From Streptomyces sp. NBC_01142 (GTDB taxonomy: Bacteria; Actinomycetota; Actinomycetes; Streptomycetales; Streptomycetaceae): a stretch of DNA of 64,000 nucleotides. The translations under genes and the position numbers were made by a program. The stretch spans positions 2,170,001-2,234,000 of the forward strand of contig NZ_JAPEOR010000001.1 of NCBI RefSeq assembly GCF_026341125.1. The letters run 5' to 3'. Positions 57,725 to 64,000 of this stretch are shown here, piece after piece. The number at the start of each line of letters is the position of its first letter. Within the stretch, counting starts at the first letter, position 1. The notes under the pieces were generated by a model. The model saw nothing but the letters and a program-made list of their open reading frames with translations. It ran no database searches and was not told the origin of the DNA.

Positions 57725-58834
57725 TTACCCGATCCCGGCTCGTCGCGCCTGCAGTTCGGAGCGGATGAGTTCCAGGAGACGGCCCGACCAGTTACGGCCG
57801 AGGCCGGCGTTGTCGCCCCAGAAGCCGGAGTCGGCGTCGTTGTAGATCAGGGTGGCGTCGCCGGTCGTCAGAAGGACCTCGGCCAGGTAGGGATGCTGGG
57901 TGTACTTGGCCCGCAGCAGGCCGGTCATGACAGAGACACGCGCCTGCTCCCAGCCGTCGCGGCGGGTGACATCGGCGAGCCCGCAGGCGGCCGCAGTTGT
58001 CTCGGCGCATGCGATTGCGGCCCGGGCGTCGGGGTCGGTGGTGGACAGGGCCCAGTACGCGTGGGTGACGCTGGGATAGGTGACGCCGTCGACATCGACA
58101 GGCGCAGGATAGTCGTGGCGCAGTCCCTGCTTGCCCGGGTCGTCCGACGGCTTCAGCGGATACGAGTGGGGCAGATGGACGGCCGGCGCGAACGAGGTCG
58201 CCGGTCCGTCCGCCGGGACCCGCGAGCGCCGTTCGGCGATCCACCTCGCCCGGTCCTCGAAGTAGGCGACCGCCTCGTCGTACGTCTCCTGTGTGACCGG
58301 CTCGTCCGGCCAGGCGTCCACCTGCCCGCCCGGCCCGGCCAGCAGGACCTGGAGCGGCCAGTCCTTCCGGTCCATGTCGCCGAGCGCGTAGTGGCGCTGG
58401 GTCCTGGGGATGGTGAGGTAGGCGGCGCGGGCGGCGGCCCGCCTCTCCTCGGTCCGGTCGGCGAGGAACGCGTCAACGGCGGCCAGGCACCGCTCCGTCG
58501 AGTCGGGACGGTCGTTCAGCTGGTCGATGGTGTCCCGCACCTCTGCGAGCAGCAGCTCGGGGGTGAGCCAGGTCCGCGGCTCGCTGAACGTCCAAGCGGC
58601 CAGCTCGTGGCCGGACGCCCTGCCGCCGTCCGGGAGTTCGGTGGCGACCCGGCCGCAACGCAGCTTCTTCTCGAACTCGTCGAGGGTGACCAGGCCCCAG
58701 CAGTCGATGAGGCCGTCCGCGTAGATGAACAGGTCGGTGAGGTGGTAGTCGCCGTTGCGGATGAAGGCGTGCCGCCAGGTCCCGGGTATGCGTATGCCGT
58801 CCGCCATGCGGTAGGTGATCTTGTTGCCGATCAT
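57725..58834 (-). CDS. NADAR-domain protein with N-terminal extension
   Basis: A 369-aa protein. Residues 1-85 form a beta-rich domain (MIGNKITYRMADGIRIPGTW, FIRNGDYHLTDLFIYADGLI) found in front of some NADAR domains. From about residue 205 the NADAR domain follows: SYPLKPSDDPGKQGLRHD, VDGVTYPSVTHAYWALSTTD, and the diagnostic end ADSGFWGDNAGLGRNWSGRL. NADAR enzymes bind ADP-ribose; some remove ADP-ribose from DNA guanines or act as antitoxins to DarT1. The ATG at 58834 is preferred. The IS copy lies 60 bp upstream and may affect its promoter. Confidence 0.87.
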   Translation of the reverse strand: MIGNKITYRMADGIRIPGTWRHAFIRNGDYHLTDLFIYADGLIDCWGLVTLDEFEKKLRCGRVATELPDGGRASGHELAAWTFSEPRTWLTPELLLAEVRDTIDQLNDRPDSTERCLAAVDAFLADRTEERRAAARAAYLTIPRTQRHYALGDMDRKDWPLQVLLAGPGGQVDAWPDEPVTQETYDEAVAYFEDRARWIAERRSRVPADGPATSFAPAVHLPHSYPLKPSDDPGKQGLRHDYPAPVDVDGVTYPSVTHAYWALSTTDPDARAAIACAETTAAACGLADVTRRDGWEQARVSVMTGLLRAKYTQHPYLAEVLLTTGDATLIYNDADSGFWGDNAGLGRNWSGRLLELIRSELQARRAGIG

Positions 58835-58894
58835 CGCGCCATTGTGCCGGACCCGGCAGGCGGGTCGCCGGTGCATTTTGCTCCGCCGGTCTCA

Positions 58895-59822
58895 GAGCGT
58901 GTCTGAGATCGGGTTACGGGGTGATTTTCCGTAGTGGTCGGGGTCCTTGGCGGGTGGCGGGTCGGCCTCGGGTGAGTCGGCGGAGTATCAGGTCGGTCAT
59001 GGCCCAGCGGATCATGGTTTCGGAGTGGGCCGGGTTGCGTTCGTAGTCGCAGGCCAGGCGGCGGCGTGTGGTGATCCAGGCGAACGTGCGCTCCACCGCC
59101 CAGCGCTTCGGCTGGACCTTGAAGCCGCGCTGTCCGGGGTCCTTGCGGACGATCTCCAGCGTGCGGTGCAAGACGGCAGAGGACCACTCGACGAGTCGGC
59201 CGGCGAAGCCCTGGTCGGCCCAGATCTTCTCGATGGTTGGGTGGTCCAGGCGGGTCCACAGCAGGGAGCGCTTGGCTCCGTCGCGGTCCTGGACGCTTGC
59301 GGCCAGCACGTGCACGGCCAGGAGGAGGCCGAGGGTGTCGGTGACGATGAACCGTTTGCGGCCCTTGGTCTTCTTGCCCGCGTCGAAGCCGCTGGTGGAC
59401 TTCGGCACCGTGTCGGCCGCCCGCACGGACTGCGAGTCGACCAGGCCCGCGGACGGCTCAGCGGAACGGCCGTCGGCCTCGCGGACCTTGACCCGCAGCG
59501 CGTCGTGGACGCGCTCCACGGTGCCGTCGTCGTGCCACCAGGTGAAGTACCAGTACACCGTCTGGAAGGGCGGGAAATCCTTGGGCAGATACCGCCACTG
59601 GCACCCGGTCCGCGCCAAGTACAAGATCGCGTCCACGATCCGCCGACGCGGGTGCTTCTCCCGCCGCCCGCCCTTGCGACCCGTCCTTGGAGCAGGCAGC
59701 AACGGCTCAATCAACGCCCACTGTTCATCCGTCAGATCAGACGGGTAACCATCCCCAGCAGCACTCACACACCACTCAACGAGTCACCCATACAGCCGAT
59801 ACGGCGGATCTCAGACACGCTC
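58895..59822 (-). mobile_element. 928-bp IS5-family element, copy 3
   Basis: Same element as at 31093 and 34996, in opposite orientation, with TCA duplications at 58892-58894 and 59823-59825. It is outside the integrated element, in chromosomal DNA. Confidence 0.92.
58914..59768 (-). CDS. IS5-family transposase (copy 3)
   Basis: The 284-aa protein is identical to the other two copies. This shows that the element is mobile within the genome and not only within the 25.5-37.9 kb island. Confidence 0.92.
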   Translation of the reverse strand: MSAAGDGYPSDLTDEQWALIEPLLPAPRTGRKGGRREKHPRRRIVDAILYLARTGCQWRYLPKDFPPFQTVYWYFTWWHDDGTVERVHDALRVKVREADGRSAEPSAGLVDSQSVRAADTVPKSTSGFDAGKKTKGRKRFIVTDTLGLLLAVHVLAASVQDRDGAKRSLLWTRLDHPTIEKIWADQGFAGRLVEWSSAVLHRTLEIVRKDPGQRGFKVQPKRWAVERTFAWITTRRRLACDYERNPAHSETMIRWAMTDLILRRLTRGRPATRQGPRPLRKITP

Positions 59823-59828
59823 TCAGGG

Positions 59829-59930
59829 ATGCCCGTCCCCGTCCGCTGTCCGCGTTGCTGGGACGTGTACGGCCGCATCATGCAGCGAACCCTCGCGCTG
59901 ACCGGCGCCATCTGGCACCTGGACGAATAG
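59829..59930 (+). pseudogene. Transposase C-terminal remnant (possibly IS982-like)
   Basis: A 33-codon frame ending RTLALTGAIWHLDE resembles the last residues of IS982-type transposases (ALTAAIWHN pattern). The rest is absent, and the IS5 copy sits directly upstream. Low confidence. Confidence 0.3.
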
Positions 59931-60015
59931 CTCCGATGTGGTTGGTGGTTCGCCTACCGATCGTCGAGGGGCCGGCCTCATGTGGCTGTCAGTGGCGGCC
60001 TGTTCAATGTGGCTC

Positions 60016-60453
60016 ATGGAGAGGGATACGCAAAGGCGTGGGTTGTTTTGGGATGTGCTGGCGGGGCGGGTCCCGCCGCCACCCGCAGCGGTGGTTCTCG
60101 GCTGGGAACTGCTCGGGGTGGACCCGGAGCAGGGGACCATCGAGGTGGCGTTTCAGGCAGGTGATCAGTTCACGAACCCTGTGGGCGTGATCCAGGGCGG
60201 GTTCCTGGCTGCGATGCTCGACGACACCCTGGGCCCGGCGCTGGTCGCGACGTTGCCGGAGAACCAGTTTGCGCCGACTCTCGATCTCCACGTTCAATTC
60301 CTTCGTCCCGCCCGCCCTGGACGGCTTCTGGGGCGTGGCAGGGTCGTGCAGCGTGGCAAGGACGTGTGTTTTCTTGCCGGTGAGCTCATCGGCCCCGACA
60401 GCAGGCCGGTGGCTGTGGCGACCGCGACCGCGCGAATCCAGACCATCCGTTAA
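60016..60453 (+). CDS. PaaI-type hotdog-fold thioesterase
   Basis: A 145-aa hotdog-fold protein. The central helix and its catalytic region are visible in FTNPVGVIQGGFLAAMLDDT (Gly-Gly-Phe, then Asp in place of the usual Glu or Asp), followed by PTLDLHVQFLRPARPGRLLG and a final strand AVATATARIQTIR. Family members hydrolyse acyl-CoA thioesters, often in aromatic catabolism or fatty-acid housekeeping. The ATG at 60016 fits the family start best; earlier starts add an unlikely stretch. It stands alone after the IS copy. Confidence 0.88.
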   Translation: MERDTQRRGLFWDVLAGRVPPPPAAVVLGWELLGVDPEQGTIEVAFQAGDQFTNPVGVIQGGFLAAMLDDTLGPALVATLPENQFAPTLDLHVQFLRPARPGRLLGRGRVVQRGKDVCFLAGELIGPDSRPVAVATATARIQTIR

Positions 60454-60825
60454 TGGTCATGGGCGATCAGCCCCGACCCACGGCCAGGCGCTCACGGTTC
60501 AGGTCCTGATACCGCCCAAGAGATAAGAGATAACGGGACTTGTTTCAGGCCGTGCTGGACCCTTGGACGCCGCCCGCGCCGACCTCTACGCGTTCGACTG
60601 GCAGGAGGGCCTGGCCCGTAACCCCGTCGCCGTCCCGGCGTCAACGCAGGACCGGGGCCCACACCAGGTCGATGCTCCGCGGGGCCGCGACGATTGCGGT
60701 TGGCCCGCTGGTCCGCTGGGACTGGGGGGTGATCGCCCGGATGTTGCGTGCCGCAGGCGTCCGACAATTGTATGCGTCTCTAGTCCCGCCCTGGCCGGGC
60801 CGGCGGACAGCATGGTGTGCCGTGG
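60454..60825. other. Intergenic region with coding-like scraps
   Basis: About 370 bp. Short plus-strand segments such as ARADLYAFDWQEGLARNPVA look like pieces of a former protein, but they lack starts and continuity. No intact gene is seen. Confidence 0.4.
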
Positions 60826-61272
60826 TCAGTCCAGGAAACCGGTGGCTTCGAGGTGCGCCAGGAAGCTTGCGACGATTCGTGGCCGCGGGACATCGGGAAC
60901 CGCGGTGTCCGGCAGGCCGGCCTCCAGGCCCCACTCCGTGTTGAATGTGATGGCCCTGCCCTCGGGGACGATGTGGTTGCCCAACCACCGGACGAACTCC
61001 GCTGCGGCATGCGCCGTGCAGTGCTCCAAGGAGATCCCCTCGAAGGCGAGCTTGGAGGTTCCTTCCAGTTTCTCCTCGCCCAACGTGAAACCGAAGTACA
61101 GAGCCGACCCGCGCACCGGTCCGTCCTGATCTGCTTGCAGACGCACGAACGCGTCGGGATCGCGCTCGCGCAGCCTGGTCTCCACCAGCTCGTAGGTCAG
61201 TCCCCAGGTATCGCCTTCAATGGGCGTGAAGATATACGTGGTCCGCAGTTCTGCGAGTTCGGCTGCTTCCAT
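60826..61272 (-). CDS. Probable immunity protein next to a toxin remnant
   Basis: A 148-aa acidic alpha/beta protein: MEAAELAELRTTYIFTPIEG, then VRGSALYFGFTLGEEKLEGT, LEHCTAHAAAEFVRWLGNHI and RPRIVASFLAHLEATGFLD. Size, acidity and position directly downstream of a nuclease-toxin fragment are typical of immunity genes of polymorphic toxin systems. No named family is recognised. The fragment upstream overlaps the start region in another frame. Confidence 0.6.
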   Translation of the reverse strand: MEAAELAELRTTYIFTPIEGDTWGLTYELVETRLRERDPDAFVRLQADQDGPVRGSALYFGFTLGEEKLEGTSKLAFEGISLEHCTAHAAAEFVRWLGNHIVPEGRAITFNTEWGLEAGLPDTAVPDVPRPRIVASFLAHLEATGFLD

Positions 61273-61591
61273 GGCCTATGTGTTCCAGAAGGGATGGTGT
61301 TGTTGTATCAGGGCTGGTAACGCGCATAGCGTTGGTGACCGTCTCCACTCCTCGCACCTGCCTGTTCCGAGGGTCGTTGAGAGCCGAGTTATATGTGATG
61401 ATTTCCTTGCGGTCCTTCTCGTAGAGGAAGTCGTACTTGGCCTCGACAGCCATGCTGTCCCTGTCCCGGAAACCGTCCACCATCAGGGTGTTGTTCAGGC
61501 TGATTCCAGGGCGGATCGGCACTTCGTACTCGGGGTAGCCGGCCACACGCTTCTGATAGGCCACCTCGGCGGGTGCCGCCCCCGGACACAT
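61217..61591 (-). pseudogene. Remnant of a polymorphic-toxin nuclease domain
   Basis: Only the C-terminal part remains: AYQKRVAGYPEYEVPIRPGI, then TLMVDGFRDRDSMAVEAKYD. The D-G-F-R ... E-A-K spacing is that of Tox-REase-type endonuclease toxins (catalytic Asp and ExK). Upstream coding for the long toxin body is missing, and the frame runs into the next gene with an unconvincing tail, so a frameshift near the end is likely. Confidence 0.5.
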
Positions 61592-61820
61592 CGCCGGGGC
61601 GCAAGGAGTTGAGCCAGGTGGGCGGCATCGGCAGCGAAATCGGCTGGGCACGCGGCCCCTTCAGAGGCCGGTATCCCACCGGTCCGAGAACGGGAACGCA
61701 CGGCCGGGCTCCGCTTCCCGTCCCGCGAACGGTGAGCCGCGCCGACGGCACCCCTTGTGGGCGAGCCCGGCCTGTGGGATATAGGTCTGGACCATTGCCG
61801 TCGTCCGTGGAGGCCCGACC

Positions 61821-62774
61821 GTGCAACGTCCCCCCACACACCTTGCGTCGGCCTGCGTGGCCGCGCTTCTCCTCACGGCCTGCGGCGGTGAGGAGAAGGA
61901 CACCACGAGCCCCAGCACGCCCTCCGGGGTGACCGCCCAGGCGGGCAGCGCCACGTCCGTTCATCTCATGTGGGAGCACGCCATCGACGACAAGGCGGTT
62001 GCCGGATACGAGGTGTTCCAGAAGGGCGCCAGGGTCAAGAGGCTGCCGGCCACCCAGCAGATGGTGGACATCGACCGGCTGAGCCCGAAGACCGTGTACA
62101 GCTTCACCGTGCGGGCGCGGGACGCCGCCGGGAATCTCTCGAAGCCGAGTGCCGCGATCGCCGTCACCACCCCGGCCCCCACGCCGCAGGACAAGAAGGC
62201 GCCGACGCGGCCGGCCAAGCTGCGGGGCAAGGCCGACGGAGGCCGTGCGGCCACCCTCACCTGGGAAAAGGCCGCCGACAACATCCGGGTCAGCTCGTAC
62301 GACATCTACCAGGAGGATTCCCGCATTCACAGCGTGCTCGGCGCCGAGACGACCGCGCGCCTCACCGGGTTGCGGCCCGGCACCATCTACACCTTCACCG
62401 TCCGGGCGCGTGACGCCGCCGAGAACTCCTCGCCCGACAGCAATGCGGTGGACCTCACCACCGCTCCCGCGCCCGGCGACGAGGTGCCGAGCACCGCGCC
62501 CACAGACCTGAAGGCGATCGCCCGGAACAGGAACGTCGATCTGACGTGGACCCCACCCGGGACGGGCGGCCCGGTCAAGGAGCACCAGCTCTTCCTGAAC
62601 GGCAAGTTGGCCACGACCATTGTCTGGGGTGCCGCGCCTCCCGCCGGGACTGCGACGTACACCTTCGCGGTCACGGACAAGCCCGGCACCCGCTACAGCG
62701 TCAAGCTCCGCGCCAGACTCCCCGACGGGAAGTGGGGTGACTTCTCCGCGCAGCGCACGGTGGTGATCGGCTAG
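61821..62774 (+). CDS. Fibronectin type III lipoprotein
   Basis: A 317-aa protein with a lipoprotein signal (lipobox LLTAC, Cys near residue 21) followed by three fibronectin type III modules of about 85-95 aa each: SGVTAQAGSATSVHLMWEHA, then PAKLRGKADGGRAATLTWEK, then PTDLKAIARNRNVDLTWTPP. The first two carry the YxFTVRARDAAGN or YTFTVRARDAAEN ends. FnIII arrays in secreted actinobacterial proteins often accompany polysaccharide-degrading enzymes, but no catalytic domain is present here. The GTG follows GGAGG. Confidence 0.88.
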   Translation: MQRPPTHLASACVAALLLTACGGEEKDTTSPSTPSGVTAQAGSATSVHLMWEHAIDDKAVAGYEVFQKGARVKRLPATQQMVDIDRLSPKTVYSFTVRARDAAGNLSKPSAAIAVTTPAPTPQDKKAPTRPAKLRGKADGGRAATLTWEKAADNIRVSSYDIYQEDSRIHSVLGAETTARLTGLRPGTIYTFTVRARDAAENSSPDSNAVDLTTAPAPGDEVPSTAPTDLKAIARNRNVDLTWTPPGTGGPVKEHQLFLNGKLATTIVWGAAPPAGTATYTFAVTDKPGTRYSVKLRARLPDGKWGDFSAQRTVVIG

Positions 62775-63372
62775 CCCACTGCCGCGGTCTGTCTTCCGGG
62801 CTCGCGCAGCTTGTCCCGTATCCGGATCCGTCCAGGGAAATGCCTGGCTCACGGCGTGATGGAAGCACCGTCCTCGGCGGCGTGGAGGTCGGGCGAAGAA
62901 GGCCAACTAAGGCTCGCGTACAGGCACGTTCAAAGTGGGCCCCCGCCACCGGATCGCTTCCGTGGCGAGGCGCCTTCGTTCGTGTGCGCTCAGCCTTGCG
63001 CGGCGAGCTCCTCGAGGGCCGTCCAGCCCTCGGAGCGACGCGCAGGGTCGGCCCTGCCTTGTCCTTTGAATCGCGGACGTGGATGGTGCCGGGGCGGGCC
63101 GCGGCCTCAACGCACTCGCCGCCCGACCCCGTTTCGATCGGAAGCACTTGGATTCGACGTTGCGACGATGCCCGTGCAGCCAGGATCTGCTCCAGCTGGC
63201 CCGGCCCGGCAGATGCCCCGCAAGATTACCTACATCGCCCCGGCGGCGGAACGGTATACGGCCCTCTTCGAGCTTGCGGTGGAATGCCCGGGAATCTCCC
63301 AGTATGAACTGATCAAGCGTGCGACTTCTTCGGTTGGCGCCGCGTGGGCAAGGACCGTCCGGCGAATCGATG
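62775..63372. other. Non-coding region, no clear gene
   Basis: About 600 bp between convergent genes. Several overlapping open frames exist, as expected in G+C-rich DNA, but none has a good start, ribosome-binding site and codon pattern together. A plus-strand segment ITYIAPAAERYTALFELAVE near 63220-63290 is the only protein-like stretch. Confidence 0.4.
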
Positions 63373-63612
63373 TCACCGATGGCGTCTCGGCGCCTTCGGT
63401 CGCCTCGAATATGCAACTATGTATCCGGTCGCGAGAAACAACCCCAGAATGCCGATACCGGTGAACGCCAGGATTTGAAGGATTCCCGAACCACTCGAAA
63501 TTCCAGCGATGGAACCTGCGACTCCGGTGAACGCTCCAAGGACGCCAAGGATGAGCGTTCTGTGGTTTCCGAACAATCCGTCGACGAGAAGCCTTCTGCC
63601 CGGACCGGTCAT
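63373..63612 (-). CDS. Small two-helix membrane protein
   Basis: A 79-aa protein starting at ATG with GGGAGGATAAC directly upstream. Two membrane helices are visible, TLILGVLGAFTGVAGSIAGI and LQILAFTGIGILGLFLATGY, and a basic C-terminus SRRPKAPRRHR. It starts 25 bp after the incomplete gene at the window edge, so the two may be co-transcribed. No family is recognised; a holin-like or immunity-like role is possible but unproven. Confidence 0.7.
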   Translation of the reverse strand: MTGPGRRLLVDGLFGNHRTLILGVLGAFTGVAGSIAGISSGSGILQILAFTGIGILGLFLATGYIVAYSRRPKAPRRHR

Positions 63613-63637
63613 GTTATCCTCCCTGTTTCCAGGCGCT

Positions 63638-64000
63638 CTACTTCCAATGTACTCGTCCTGGGTCCTTGGGAGCCATAATCTTTGCATCGGGTCGCTCCGA
63701 GGCATTCTGGGCCGGCGTGTAATAGAAATCCAGACCTGTGGCGACGACACTGGCAGGGAATCCGAAGACCTTCCCTCCGAAACTCCCAACCTTATTCACC
63801 AGGGTCGGCTGGCGGTGCCTTCCGCCGCCGCCGGATGTCTCCAGCAGCGAGGACCCCATGCCGGCCGCAAAGGCAGGCGTGCCACCGATGAAGTACGACC
63901 TTGCATTGGCCCAGTCCCTCTTCTGTACGCTGTCGGCGCTGTTCAGCCAGGATCTGTAACCTATGAACTCGGCGACCGGCTTGATGGTGCCGCTGCCGAA
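63638..64000 (-). CDS. C-terminal part of an unidentified protein (continues beyond the window)
   Basis: An uninterrupted frame of 121 codons enters from the window edge and ends at TGA. The sequence includes TIKPVAEFIGYRSWLNSADS, then RSYFIGGTPAFAAGMGSSLL, a Gly-rich turn (TSGGGGRHRQP), and GLDFYYTPAQNASERPDAK. It is moderately hydrophobic in the middle. I do not recognise it. The small membrane protein gene follows in the same direction. Confidence 0.6.
   Translation of the reverse strand, partial: FGSGTIKPVAEFIGYRSWLNSADSVQKRDWANARSYFIGGTPAFAAGMGSSLLETSGGGGRHRQPTLVNKVGSFGGKVFGFPASVVATGLDFYYTPAQNASERPDAKIMAPKDPGRVHWK

Noticed and set aside
62811..63464. 217-codon plus-strand frame after the FnIII gene
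   Set aside because: Poor start, no ribosome-binding site, mixed composition and overlap with the well-supported small membrane protein gene on the other strand.

Overview
The window looks like a chromosomal segment of a Streptomyces-type actinomycete. Base composition is very G+C rich with G/C at most third codon positions, GTG and TTG starts are common, genes overlap by ATGA/GTGA, and the gene families (one mce operon, GH46 chitosanases, NADAR, SUFU, TIGR03086, MXAN_6230/SCO0854 RING protein) are typical of Streptomyces.

Layout. 1-6.2 kb: an IS4-type transposase cut by the window edge, a small membrane protein, a LysE exporter, two overlapping AMP-forming acyl-CoA synthetase genes (the first frameshifted) and a zinc-ribbon protein. 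6.3-12.4 kb: glyoxylate assimilation genes gcl, glxR and hyi around a catalase. 12.5-24.7 kb: a complete mce lipid/sterol-type import operon on the minus strand (ATPase, two YrbE permeases, six Mce proteins, two Mce-associated proteins), preceded by an ECF-like sigma factor with a membrane segment. 24.9-38.0 kb: a small conserved protein and a Fis-type HTH gene whose 3' end was replaced by an integrated element of about 12.4 kb; more than half of the element is insertion-sequence DNA. 38.8-44.0 kb: uric acid catabolism (uraD, uraH, uricase, 8-oxoguanine deaminase, purine permease). 44.3-58.8 kb: two GH46 chitosanases, a catalase-family protein, an exonuclease, redox and secreted proteins, a large RING plus TerD protein, an epoxide hydrolase, a HAD phosphatase, SUFU and NADAR proteins. 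58.9-64 kb: a third copy of a 928-bp IS, a thioesterase, a toxin remnant with an immunity-like gene, a fibronectin-III lipoprotein and an incomplete gene at the edge.

How the parts work together. Uricase converts urate with release of H2O2; UraH and UraD finish the route to allantoin; further breakdown (allantoinase and allantoicase are not in this window) yields glyoxylate, which Gcl, Hyi and GlxR turn into glycerate. The promoters show this linkage. gcl and hyi each carry two TTCCG-type palindromes 21 bp apart. The catalase and uraD promoters share a nearly identical operator/-35 block with the same 18-bp spacer. The element at 25.5-37.9 kb holds two 17-bp att cores, TCTCAC arm sites, a broken integrase and an SSB-like gene cut into three pieces by nested insertions. 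It also holds a low-G+C cargo of unknown function (104-aa protein, SDR, two-TM protein with a possible PLD-like domain), which is the most likely place for an undescribed system.
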